Part shown: positions 16,661-24,869 of the stretch, one piece after another
How positions within the stretch are numbered: position 1 is the first letter of the stretch
How the letters are laid out: each line of letters starts with the position of its first letter
NCBI GenBank assembly: GCA_900549415.1
Contig: URNX01000021.1
Location: forward strand, 1-54,975
Source of the DNA: an uncultured bacterium
GTDB taxonomy: Bacteria > Verrucomicrobiota > Lentisphaeria > Victivallales > UBA1829
Direction of reading: 5' to 3'
DNA: 54,975 nt
The notes under the pieces: model-generated
What the model saw: only the letters and a program-made list of their open reading frames with translations
The model's database searches: none
What the model was told of the DNA's origin: nothing
Made by a program: the position numbers and the translations under genes

Positions 16661-18379
16661 TTAGAACTGCGGAAGCGGGAAGGCTGCGGTGAATGCCTTG
16701 ACCTCTTCAGCGATTGCGGCGAGCGCAGCGTCATCGTTGCGGTTTTCAACTGCGCGGTTGATGAAGTCGGCGATCTTGAGCATTTCCGGCTCTTTCATTC
16801 CGCGGGTGGTGATTGCGGGGGTGCCGATGCGGATGCCGCTGGTGACCATCGGTTTTTCCGGGTCGAACGGGATCATGTTCTTGTTGACGGTGATCAGCGC
16901 CTTGTCGAGCGCGGTCGCAACTTCCTTGCCGGTCGTGTGCTTCGGACGGAGGTCGACGAGCATGAGGTGGTTGTCGGTTCCGCCGGAAACGATACGGAAG
17001 CCCTTGTCGACGAGCGCCTGGGCGAGAACCGCGGCATTCTTGACGAGCTGCTTCTGGTATTCCTTGAACTCCGGTTTCAGAGCTTCGCCGAAGCAGACGG
17101 CCTTGCCGGCGATGACGTGCATCAGCGGTCCGCCCTGGATGCCCGGGAAAACTTTGGAGTTGACGGCCTTGATGTACTGCTCTTTGCAGAGAATGAGACC
17201 GCCGCGGGGACCGCGGAGGGTCTTGTGAGTCGTGGTCGTGACGATATCGCAGTACGGAACCGGGGACGGGTGGATTCCGGCGGCGACGAGTCCGGCGATG
17301 TGCGCCATGTCGACCATCAGCTTGGCTCCGACGGAGTCTGCAATCTGGCGGAGGCGGGCGAAGTCGATGACGCGCGGGTAGGCGCTGGCGCCGGCGACGA
17401 TGAGCGCGGGCTTGTGCTCGGTCGCGAGCTTCTGGACTTCATCGTAATCAATGGTTTCGGTGTCTTTGTTGACTCCGTAGGGAACAACGTTGTAGAGCTG
17501 TCCGCTGAAGTTCATCTTGTGACCGTGGGTCAGGTGGCCGCCGTGGTCGAGGCTCATGGCGAGGATGGTGTCGCCGGGCTGGATGAGGGCGAAGTATGCG
17601 GCCATGTTCGCCTGGGAGCCGGAGTGCGGCTGGACGTTTGCTGCTTCTGCACCGAAGAGTTTGCAGGCGCGTTCGATGGCGATCTTTTCGACTTCATCGA
17701 CGAATTCGCAGCCGTTGTAGTAGCGCTTCGCCGGATATCCTTCGGCATACTTGTTGGTGAGGACGGAGCCCTGGGCGGCGCGGACGGCGCAGCTGGCGTA
17801 GTTCTCGGATGCGATCAGCTCAATGCCTTCGAACTGGCGGACGGCTTCCTTGTCGATCCACTTGGTGACTTCGGGATCGGCGCTGCGGAGAGCGGCGATA
17901 TCGTCGTAGGAATCTTTTTCGAGCTGGTTGAGGCGGCGTGCATGGCGTCCTTCGGCGGTGAATCCGGTTCCGAGCCAGGCGGCGATGATCTCATCGATTT
18001 CTGCGCGGGAAACGTAGTCCGCGGGAATCACGAGGACGTTGGAATCGTTGTGGTCGCGGCAGGCTTTTGCGAGCTTGGCGCTGTAGGCGACAGCGGCGCG
18101 GACGCCGTGAAAGCGGTTTGCGACGATCGCCATTCCGACGCCGGAGCGGCAGAGCAGAATGCCTTTTTCGATCTCTCCGACGGAAATCGCGCGTGCGAGT
18201 CTGGCGCCGAAGGTGTTGTAGTCGTCTTCGGGATCCAGTGCCGCGGGACCGTAATCGACAACCTCAAGGCCTTTTGCGGAGAGTGCGGCTGTGAGTTCCT
18301 TTTTGAGCTCAAAGCCGCCGTGGTCGGAGGCAATGGCGATGCGTTTGTCGTCTTTGTTCCAGTCAGATACAGGTTTCAT
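16661..18379 (-). CDS. glyA: Fused ribose-5-phosphate isomerase B and serine hydroxymethyltransferase
   Basis: One 572-residue frame joins two enzymes. Residues about 12-150 are RpiB: ASDHGG with D19, the catalytic cysteine C77 in GILLCRSGVGMAIVANR, and H110 in DHNDSNVL. Residues about 155-572 are a complete serine hydroxymethyltransferase: ELIASENY (E192), HSGSQANMAAY, DMAHIAGLVAAG and the PLP lysine K386 in TTTTHKTLRG. RpiB interconverts ribulose- and ribose-5-phosphate; GlyA makes glycine and one-carbon units from serine. I prefer the ATG at 18379, because AAAGG sits 9 nt before it but touches the ATG at 18388. There is no internal stop or frameshift at the junction. It lies between ywlE-like and serS genes. 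Confidence 0.95.
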   Translation of the reverse strand: MKPVSDWNKDDKRIAIASDHGGFELKKELTAALSAKGLEVVDYGPAALDPEDDYNTFGARLARAISVGEIEKGILLCRSGVGMAIVANRFHGVRAAVAYSAKLAKACRDHNDSNVLVIPADYVSRAEIDEIIAAWLGTGFTAEGRHARRLNQLEKDSYDDIAALRSADPEVTKWIDKEAVRQFEGIELIASENYASCAVRAAQGSVLTNKYAEGYPAKRYYNGCEFVDEVEKIAIERACKLFGAEAANVQPHSGSQANMAAYFALIQPGDTILAMSLDHGGHLTHGHKMNFSGQLYNVVPYGVNKDTETIDYDEVQKLATEHKPALIVAGASAYPRVIDFARLRQIADSVGAKLMVDMAHIAGLVAAGIHPSPVPYCDIVTTTTHKTLRGPRGGLILCKEQYIKAVNSKVFPGIQGGPLMHVIAGKAVCFGEALKPEFKEYQKQLVKNAAVLAQALVDKGFRIVSGGTDNHLMLVDLRPKHTTGKEVATALDKALITVNKNMIPFDPEKPMVTSGIRIGTPAITTRGMKEPEMLKIADFINRAVENRNDDAALAAIAEEVKAFTAAFPLPQF

Positions 18380-18401
18380 TCGTAACATCCTTTCGTGATT
18401 G

Positions 18402-18872
18402 TTATGTTGATTTCTGCTGATTCAGTGTGTCGAGGAGAAGATTCTGAAGGGGTTCCTTCATCTCTTCAAAACAGTTCCGGTAGACCGCTTCGGAGCCTCC
18501 GTAGGGGTCGGCGATATCGGCGTGTCTGCCCGTTCCGGAACGGAAGTCGGAAAGAAGAACGGTTTTGGAACGGACTTCCGGATACTGTGCGAGGACGGCG
18601 GCGCGGTGTGAAGCCGTCATGGTGACAATCAGGTCGGCTTCCGCGATGAGCTGTTCGGAAATCTGTGAGGACCGGTGGTTCGCGAGATCAATCCCGACAG
18701 ATTTCATAACGGCCAGGGAGTTGCGGGAGGCGGGGAGACCGTCGCACGTGCAGGTCCCCGCCGATTTACAGCGGATTCCGTCGGCATGCGCATCCTGTAT
18801 GAGTTTCCGGAAAAATCCCTCGCACATGGGACTCCGGCAGGTATTGCCCGTGCATACAAACAGGATGTTCAC
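18402..18872 (-). CDS. Low-molecular-weight phosphatase, YwlE-like (protein-arginine phosphatase candidate)
   Basis: A 156-residue LMW-PTP fold protein. The P-loop VCTGNTCRSPM contains nucleophile C7 and R13, and the general acid lies in DPYGG near residue 120. Thr at position 11 in place of Ile is the feature reported to give Bacillus YwlE its phospho-arginine preference. The protein may therefore reverse arginine phosphorylation rather than tyrosine phosphorylation, which is inference. It is 22 nt upstream of the RpiB-GlyA fusion, mirroring the Bacillus ywlE-rpiB-glyA neighbourhood. No McsB kinase is seen in the window. Confidence 0.9.
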   Translation of the reverse strand: MNILFVCTGNTCRSPMCEGFFRKLIQDAHADGIRCKSAGTCTCDGLPASRNSLAVMKSVGIDLANHRSSQISEQLIAEADLIVTMTASHRAAVLAQYPEVRSKTVLLSDFRSGTGRHADIADPYGGSEAVYRNCFEEMKEPLQNLLLDTLNQQKST

Positions 18873-18897
18873 CGCGTCCGTCCTCCGTTAAAATTGA

Positions 18898-18938
18898 CGT
18901 GATTTTATTAATATATCACATCTTTTGAAAAAATCACG
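18898..18938. promoter_or_regulatory. Inverted repeat upstream of the ywlE-like gene
   Basis: CGTGATTTT (18898-18906) and AAAATCACG (18930-18938) are perfect 9-bp arms around a 23-bp AT-rich spacer containing a TATATT-like -10 candidate on the minus strand. It lies 26 bp upstream of the ywlE start and just after the response regulator gene. It could be an operator or a weak hairpin terminator. Confidence 0.4.
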
Positions 18939-18946
18939 CCGGATTT

Positions 18947-19390
18947 TCAAGATTTTTCCCCGTTTTTTTCTTCCGGGACGGCTTGAGATTTTTTCCTCTC
19001 ATCCAGAATCCGGCGGATTTCCGTCGCCATCGTCGCAATGCGGTGCGGTTTCGGAAGAAAGCCCGCCGCGCCGTTCGCCAGCAGATCGTCCACTTCATCG
19101 TGCGATACAAAGCCGCTGGAGAGCAGCACGCAGACGTCGGGGTCGAGCTCCTTGAGCTTGTAGAAGGTCGTGTGGCCTCCCTGATGCGGCATGATCATAT
19201 CCAGCAGAACGAGGTCGATCTGACCGGGGTTGTTCTCGTAAATCTCCACGGCGTCGAGTCCGTTTTCCGCCAGCAGGACGGAATAGCCGAGTTTCTGAAG
19301 CGCTTCGATCAGAAAATCCCAGACGGTTTCCTGATCATCGACGATCAGAATGGTTTCCGTTCCTTCGGGCAGGTTCAGTCTGTTTCCCAT
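18947..19390 (-). CDS. Single-domain response regulator (receiver protein)
   Basis: A 147-residue stand-alone receiver. The acid pair is D18-D19 (ILIVDDQE), the phosphoacceptor is D64 in VLLDMIMP, and LLSSGF and FLPKPH supply the conserved Ser and Lys. No output domain follows, only a charged C-terminus. The ATG at 19390 has AAAGGAG upstream; the longer open frame to 19633 overlaps the kinase gene and is rejected. It starts 11 nt after the Ser/Thr kinase stop and is surely co-transcribed. No histidine kinase is adjacent, so its phosphodonor is unknown. Confidence 0.9.
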   Translation of the reverse strand: MGNRLNLPEGTETILIVDDQETVWDFLIEALQKLGYSVLLAENGLDAVEIYENNPGQIDLVLLDMIMPHQGGHTTFYKLKELDPDVCVLLSSGFVSHDEVDDLLANGAAGFLPKPHRIATMATEIRRILDERKKSQAVPEEKNGEKS

Positions 19391-19401
19391 TGCAGTCTCC
19401 T

Positions 19402-21618
19402 TTACTCCGCGAGGGATTGAAATTCCTGTTTCAGTTCCGGATATATCCGGGCGCCTTCCATGCTCTGCAGAAATTCGCGGAGCTGCTGCCGGGCTTTGGC
19501 TGAGCCGGCGGAAAGCGCATAGGTCAGTTGTTTCTTTTTTGTCTGCGCGTATGCGGACGCCACAGCCTGAAGCTCGGCGTCCTCCGGGTCTGCCGCGCAG
19601 GCCGGCCCCAGACGCTCCTGGAGCAGTTCGCATCCGGCGGCGAGTTCGCGCGGTCTCTTTTTCATCTCCGAATCGTTCATCAGAAGCGCGGTCAGAGCCT
19701 CCGGCAGGAAGGTGTTCCAGTCCTTCAGCTCCGTTCCGCCAAGCCGGTTCTGGCAGCGGATGACTCCGTCGCTGATATCGAGAACCGTGTATTCATTTTC
19801 CTCGGTTTTAATCGTGCAGCCGATGAAATGGTCGCCGCTTTCGGAAACCAGTTCATAGATTCTTCCGAAGAAGCGGTTGCGTTCGAGTTTTTTGCTGAGC
19901 CATCCGGCAAGCGCGGGGAATTCCTCTTTCTGGTTCAGGAGAAACTCTTCGCCTTCGCGGAATTCCCGGTTGAGCTGATAGCGGAGCAGCACAAGGCGGA
20001 TCCGGAGCTGTTCGTGTTCGAGAGCCGCCTGTTTTGCCGTGTCCAGTTCCTTTTTGAGTGCGCTGTTCCGCGCCTGCTGATTCGCCAGTGATTTTCCGAG
20101 CGCCTGCGCGGCGGCGTTCTGATCCGCGAGCTTCTGTTTGATTTCGCTGTAATCGGAGTTTGCGGCAACGACGCGTTCCAGCTGAGTGTTGCGGCGGGAA
20201 AGGTTGTCGCGTTCCCGGGAGAGTGTGCGGTTCTTCCGTTTCAGCCCGGAATTCTCCTGTTTGAATTGAAGGTTTTCACTGCGGAGCGTCTCCAGTTCAA
20301 TGGCGGAGAGCAGATTTTTCATTTTCGCCAGATTGTATTCATATTCGACAGTCCCGCGGTTCGGAAGTTCGTCGAGAATCTTGCGTCCCTCTTCCAGAAC
20401 TGCGGCGGAATCGAGACTGCGGTCGCCGGAAAGTTTTTCGAAGTAGCTGACCTTGTCGAATGTGTCGATTCCCCCTTTGCGCGGCATGAATACCGCCACG
20501 AGAATCAGCGTGATGACGAGCGTTCCCGCCGCGGCAACGAATCCGGTGATGACGCGATCCATCAGCGAGGCGTGGATTGTGACCTTTTCCGCCGCTTTCG
20601 CCTTGAGTTCCGAAGATTCCGTCTGCATATCGTAGTCCAGACGTTTGATGGAGATCGTGTGAACATCCGGCACGAGGCTTTTGTTCGGCGCGGTCTTCTG
20701 ACGGATGGTCCAGATCGCCTTCAGCACCTCTTCCATGGAGGCAAAGCGGTCTTCGCGCCGTTTCGCCATCATCTTGCGGACCAGTGCGTCGACAGCAAGC
20801 GGCACGCCGGGAACGAGTCGCCGCAGAGAGGGCGGCTCTTTTTCAAGATGCATTTCCGCAAGTTTCTTGACCGAATCGCTTTCAAACGGCAGCCGCCCTG
20901 AGATCATCTGATACAGAGTGACTCCAAGACTGTATACGTCGCTCCGCGGATCAAGTTTTTCGCCGCGGAACTGTTCCGGGCTCATGTAGGAGGGGCTGCC
21001 CGAAACATCCATGCCTTCATGCCATTCCGACTGGTTCATTGCGAGTCCGAGGTCGGTCAGCTTGACAATGCCGTCGTCGGTGATCATGATGTTGTCCGGC
21101 TTCACATCGCGGTGAATCAGTCCGGCTTCATCCCATGCGTAGTAAAGCGCTTCCGCAACCTGCTGGACGATATGGAGCGCTTCGTCGACGGGGATTCGGC
21201 CCTCGCGGCGCAGACGTGTCCGCAGGTTCTCTCCGTTGACGTAAGTCATTGCCATGTAACAGAATCCGTCGTCTTCGCCGACGGCGTAGGACTGCACAAG
21301 GTTGGTGTGCGTGAGCTTTGCCGCCGCGCGTGCTTCGCGCAGAAAATCTTCGATTCCTTTTGAAGTGGTGTATTCCGGCGAGAGAATTTTGAGCGCGACC
21401 TGACGGTCCAGCGAAAGCTGGGTTGCCTTGTAAACAGTTCCGATGGAGCCGGCTCCGAGTTTTTCGAGAATGACGAAGTCGCCGATGATGCACCCGGGGT
21501 CGAACCTGCCGGGAGGAATCAGCACTTCTTTGCCGCATCCCGCGCAGACAACCGGATACCCGCGCGACATGTCGTCGACGCTGATCGTGTAGTAGCAGAA
21601 TGGACAACGGAACCGCAT
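19402..21618 (-). CDS. Transmembrane Ser/Thr protein kinase with N-terminal zinc ribbon
   Basis: A 738-residue Hanks-type kinase. C5-x2-C8 and C25-x2-C28 form a zinc-ribbon. The kinase domain spans about 47-310: glycine loop LGAGSIGTVYK, VALK with K77, HRDVKPDN, DLG in place of DFG (frequent in bacterial kinases) and the SPSYMSPEQFRG activation segment. A single membrane helix follows (FVAAAGTLVITLILVAVFM), then a coiled coil (LKRKNRTLSRERDNLSRRN) and an unassigned C-terminal region. The kinase faces the cytoplasm and the coiled coil probably the periplasm. The ATG at 21618 is chosen for its GAAGGA site and conserved MRFRCPFC start; the frame is open to 21738. A lone receiver follows 11 nt later. 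Confidence 0.92.
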   Translation of the reverse strand: MRFRCPFCYYTISVDDMSRGYPVVCAGCGKEVLIPPGRFDPGCIIGDFVILEKLGAGSIGTVYKATQLSLDRQVALKILSPEYTTSKGIEDFLREARAAAKLTHTNLVQSYAVGEDDGFCYMAMTYVNGENLRTRLRREGRIPVDEALHIVQQVAEALYYAWDEAGLIHRDVKPDNIMITDDGIVKLTDLGLAMNQSEWHEGMDVSGSPSYMSPEQFRGEKLDPRSDVYSLGVTLYQMISGRLPFESDSVKKLAEMHLEKEPPSLRRLVPGVPLAVDALVRKMMAKRREDRFASMEEVLKAIWTIRQKTAPNKSLVPDVHTISIKRLDYDMQTESSELKAKAAEKVTIHASLMDRVITGFVAAAGTLVITLILVAVFMPRKGGIDTFDKVSYFEKLSGDRSLDSAAVLEEGRKILDELPNRGTVEYEYNLAKMKNLLSAIELETLRSENLQFKQENSGLKRKNRTLSRERDNLSRRNTQLERVVAANSDYSEIKQKLADQNAAAQALGKSLANQQARNSALKKELDTAKQAALEHEQLRIRLVLLRYQLNREFREGEEFLLNQKEEFPALAGWLSKKLERNRFFGRIYELVSESGDHFIGCTIKTEENEYTVLDISDGVIRCQNRLGGTELKDWNTFLPEALTALLMNDSEMKKRPRELAAGCELLQERLGPACAADPEDAELQAVASAYAQTKKKQLTYALSAGSAKARQQLREFLQSMEGARIYPELKQEFQSLAE

Positions 21619-21644
21619 GTTGAAATCCTTCAGTTGTTTCGTGC

Positions 21645-21673
21645 AATATACATCCACAAGCGCGATGAAACAA
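21645..21673 (-). promoter_or_regulatory. Promoter of the kinase gene
   Basis: On the minus strand TTGTTT (21668-21673), a 17-bp spacer and TATATT (21645-21650) precede the chosen kinase start by 27 bp. Placing the promoter here supports the shorter start, because the longer frame would begin upstream of it. Confidence 0.5.
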
Positions 21674-21759
21674 GCGCCTGCGGAAAATTTTTCAGCATTG
21701 ATGCGCGGAAAATACAAAAACTGGTTCATTTTATACATGGCGTTTTCCGTTTTTGCGTG

Positions 21760-21782
21760 TATAATATATCAAAAACTTTTGA
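21760..21782 (+). promoter_or_regulatory. -10 element and inverted repeat before the exported GH5-like gene
   Basis: TATAAT at 21760-21765 is a perfect -10 box without a clear -35, suggesting activator dependence. TCAAAA (21769-21774) and TTTTGA (21777-21782) form an inverted repeat right after it, just before the AAGGAAG ribosome-binding site. Regulator binding here is an inference. Confidence 0.45.
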
Positions 21783-21799
21783 AAAGGAAGAGTTCGTAC

Positions 21800-23800
21800 A
21801 TGAAACTTTCAACGATTGCAACAATCGGAGCAGCGTTGCTGATTGCGGGAGCCCCGCTCTCGGCACAGTCTCTGCATCCGGTCGGAAAAGGAGAAAAAAA
21901 CATGCTTGAAAACGGAACAATGACGCTCGGCGTCAACTACTGGGAGAGCCGCTCCGCAACGCAGATGTGGCGCAAATGGAGTCCCGAAACAGTCGAAAAG
22001 GATATGAAGGTTCTCGCGGAACACGGAATGAATCTTCTCCGCGTTTTCCCCACATGGAACGACTTCCAGCCGATCTATGAGATTCACAAGGCCGGCCGGC
22101 CTTCCGATATTCCATACGAAACCCGCATGTTTGAAACGGAGGAGTTCTGTCCCGATACCCCCGCCGGATACGCCGGAATCGATGAAACGATGATGGAGCG
22201 CTTCGAGGAGTTCTGCAACATCGCGGAGAAACACGGCATCAAGCTCATCGTCTGTCTCCTTACCGGACACATGACCGCGCGTCTGTTTCTTCCGCGCGCG
22301 CTGGAGGGACTCAACTTGTATGAGGATCCCATTGCCCTGAAATGGGAAGGGCGTTTCATCGATTATTTTGTGCGCCGCATGAAACATCATCCCGCGATCA
22401 TCGCATGGGAATCGGGCAACGAGACCCACTGCCTCGGCCCGGTGAAAAATTCCGCCCAGGCGGAATTCTGGCTGCGCTACATCCATACCGCGATCCGCAG
22501 CGCCGATCCGTCGCGTCCGGTCATCGGGGTGAATGGACTCAATATAACCGCGGAGGAGAATCCGTGGGTGAGCGCGACGACGGCGAAGCTCTCCGATTAC
22601 GTTTCCGTTCATCCCTACAACATGTGGAGCAAGGCGGGAATCGAGGAATTCAATTCGCTCCGCAACCTCACCTATTGCGCCGCGCACAATTCCGGACTGG
22701 AGCAGGTCGCCGGGAAGCCGTCGTTTGTGGAAGAGCACGGGCTCTGGCGGCCGATGGCGGTTTCGTTTGACCGTCTTGCCATGTATCAGCGCGGCTTGCT
22801 CTGGAATCTCTGGGCGTCGAACGGACGCGGGATGCTCTGGTGGTGCGCATTCGACCAGGAACAGCTTGACATATCCCCCTATGACTGGAACTGGCCGGGT
22901 GTGGAACACGGGGTTTTCCGTTCCGACCGCACTCCTCAGCCGGGCGCAAAGAAGATCGCGGCGTTCGGAAAATTCCTCAAATCGCTGGATTTTTCCGCGC
23001 TTCCGAAGGCGAAAGCCGATGCGGTCTTCCTTGCTTGCAACCGTGATCTAGTGCACAGCTCATACGTCTTTGCGCGACAGGCCGGAATCATTCCGGAATA
23101 CCAGTCGCCGGAGGAGCCGATCCGCGATGCGAAGTTCTACTTCATCCCGTCCGCAAAGGCTCGTGCTATGCTGACCACGCACCGCTGGGAGGAGCTCCTC
23201 GCAAAAGTCCGAAACGGCGCAACGCTCTTCATTGCGTGGGACGACACCTATCTTTCCCGCACGAATGAGGTTTGCGGAATGGAAGTCCTCTCGCGCCGCG
23301 TCTCCTCCGGTTCGATGACGTACAGATTCAATGGTTTTGAAGTCACGATGCCGCGTCCGGTCGACGTCAAGTTCCGTGCGCTGACGGCGGAAGTCCTTGC
23401 GACGGATGCGGAGGGCAACCCCTGCTTCTTCCGCAACCGGTATGGCAAGGGCACGGTCTACACGCTCGGGTTCCCGATGGAGCGTCTCGCGTATGACGCC
23501 CCGGGGCATTACGACGGCGAAGCGTGGAAAATCTATGAAACCGTTCTCCGGAAGGAGCTGCTGGTCAAAACAGATTCGCGCTATGTGCTTGAGTCGGAAC
23601 ATGCGTTCAGTGAAAACCGCGTCGCGGTTCTGCTGGTCAACAGCGGACTTGAAAGCTATACGGGCAAACCGGTTGTTGCCCCGGGGTGGAAAATTGTTTC
23701 CGCAAAGACGGACGATCCGGCGGCTGTTCAGTTTGAAAACGGAACGCTCAAGATGGAGATGAACTCCGGAATTCTGATGATGCTGGAAAAGGTAAAATGA
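21800..23800 (+). CDS. Exported GH5-like (clan GH-A) glycoside hydrolase
   Basis: A 666-residue enzyme with a signal peptide (MKLSTIATIGAALLIAGAPLSAQ, cleavage near 23). The TIM-barrel spans about 40-420. The acid/base candidate is E208 in AWESGNETH and the nucleophile candidate is E312 in PSFVEEHG, following the GH5 pattern. The rest is probably a beta-galactosidase-like trimerisation or beta-sandwich domain. It likely cuts beta-mannan or a related glycan outside the cytoplasm, because the next gene is mannose-6-phosphate isomerase, but the substrate is not proven. The frame opens at 21617; the ATG at 21800 is preferred for its ribosome-binding site and signal peptide. It is paralogous to the gene at 32509-34395 and ends in an ATGA overlap with manA. 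Confidence 0.87.
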   Translation: MKLSTIATIGAALLIAGAPLSAQSLHPVGKGEKNMLENGTMTLGVNYWESRSATQMWRKWSPETVEKDMKVLAEHGMNLLRVFPTWNDFQPIYEIHKAGRPSDIPYETRMFETEEFCPDTPAGYAGIDETMMERFEEFCNIAEKHGIKLIVCLLTGHMTARLFLPRALEGLNLYEDPIALKWEGRFIDYFVRRMKHHPAIIAWESGNETHCLGPVKNSAQAEFWLRYIHTAIRSADPSRPVIGVNGLNITAEENPWVSATTAKLSDYVSVHPYNMWSKAGIEEFNSLRNLTYCAAHNSGLEQVAGKPSFVEEHGLWRPMAVSFDRLAMYQRGLLWNLWASNGRGMLWWCAFDQEQLDISPYDWNWPGVEHGVFRSDRTPQPGAKKIAAFGKFLKSLDFSALPKAKADAVFLACNRDLVHSSYVFARQAGIIPEYQSPEEPIRDAKFYFIPSAKARAMLTTHRWEELLAKVRNGATLFIAWDDTYLSRTNEVCGMEVLSRRVSSGSMTYRFNGFEVTMPRPVDVKFRALTAEVLATDAEGNPCFFRNRYGKGTVYTLGFPMERLAYDAPGHYDGEAWKIYETVLRKELLVKTDSRYVLESEHAFSENRVAVLLVNSGLESYTGKPVVAPGWKIVSAKTDDPAAVQFENGTLKMEMNSGILMMLEKVK

Positions 23801-24864
23801 AAATGCTGAAACCGTTCAAATTCCTTCCGAACCGCGTCCTCCGGCTCTACACCGGAGGGAGCGGCATCGACCGTCTGTGCGGGAATCCGGAGCCTGCGGA
23901 TACCCGCTTCCCTGAAAACTGGATCGCTTCATGCATTGAGGGCAATGGACGCGCGTACCATTCGCCCGGACACGGCGTCAGCAGGATTGAATACGACGGC
24001 GCTGTGCATTCGTTTCCCGAGTTTCTGCATGAGCATGCGGAGGAGATCCTCGGTGCCGCGCACCTCGCAAAGTACGGGGAAACGCCCGCGGTTCTGACCA
24101 AGCTTCTGGATTCGGCGGAACAGCTCCCGATGCAGGTTCATCCGAGCCGTGCGGATGCAAAGAAGTTTTTCAACGCCGATTACGGAAAAACGGAAGCATG
24201 GCTTGTGCTTGCAACCCGCAAAATCAACGGGGAAACGCCCTATCTGCTGGTCGGGTTCAACGAGAAACTCGACAAAGAGACGTTTGTCCGCGAATCTCTT
24301 GAGGGCGAATATAAAACCGGACTCGGAATGCTGAATAAAATCGCGGTCCGTTCGGGCGACGTCATTGTGATCCGCGGCGGGCTCCCCCACGCGATCGGCC
24401 CGGGGGTGACGATGGTCGAGGTCATGGAGCCGAGCGATCTGGTGATCGTTCCGGAAATCAACTGCTGCGGAGTTCAGCTCAGTGAAAAGCAGCGGTTCGC
24501 CGGAATTGCTCCCGCGGACGCCATGTCGCTGTTTGACTTCACTTCCCGGAGCGAGGCGGAAATCCGCGCGCTCTGCACGCCTGCGGCGAAGCTCGTCGAA
24601 GAGCGCGGAAACGGCACTTTGCGGAGTCTGATTCCGTTTGAAGCGTGCGGATATTTCGCCGTGGAAGAACTTGCGTTCCGCGACGGCTGGGAACTGGATC
24701 TGAGCGACCGCATGTTCCGCATCGGCGTCGTCTGCGAAGGCTCCGCCTCGGTGAACGGACTTGCGGTCCGGCGCGGGGAAAGCTTTCTGCTGCCGTATTC
24801 GCTGGATACATGCGGGATACGGGGGAGCGGACGCATCATGTTCATTCTTCCCCCGCGTTCCTGA
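23797..24864 (+). CDS. manA: Mannose-6-phosphate isomerase, class I
   Basis: ManA interconverts mannose-6-phosphate and fructose-6-phosphate. The 355-residue cupin protein has the type I hallmarks: NWIASCIEGNGR, the metal motif QLPMQVHPSRADAKKFF, KTEAWLVLATR and IRGGLPHAIGPGVTMVEVMEPSDL. The start overlaps the GH5-like stop as ATGA, showing one operon. Together they would release mannose-containing sugars and pass mannose-6-phosphate to glycolysis. A second in-frame ATG lies 6 nt downstream. The stop is only 5 nt from the convergent YczE gene, with no terminator visible. Confidence 0.93.
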   Translation: MKMLKPFKFLPNRVLRLYTGGSGIDRLCGNPEPADTRFPENWIASCIEGNGRAYHSPGHGVSRIEYDGAVHSFPEFLHEHAEEILGAAHLAKYGETPAVLTKLLDSAEQLPMQVHPSRADAKKFFNADYGKTEAWLVLATRKINGETPYLLVGFNEKLDKETFVRESLEGEYKTGLGMLNKIAVRSGDVIVIRGGLPHAIGPGVTMVEVMEPSDLVIVPEINCCGVQLSEKQRFAGIAPADAMSLFDFTSRSEAEIRALCTPAAKLVEERGNGTLRSLIPFEACGYFAVEELAFRDGWELDLSDRMFRIGVVCEGSASVNGLAVRRGESFLLPYSLDTCGIRGSGRIMFILPPRS

Positions 24865-24869
24865 CGGGG

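Noticed and set aside
19391..19633. N-terminal extension of the response regulator
   Set aside because: It overlaps the kinase C-terminus in another frame, and a proper ribosome-binding site precedes 19390.
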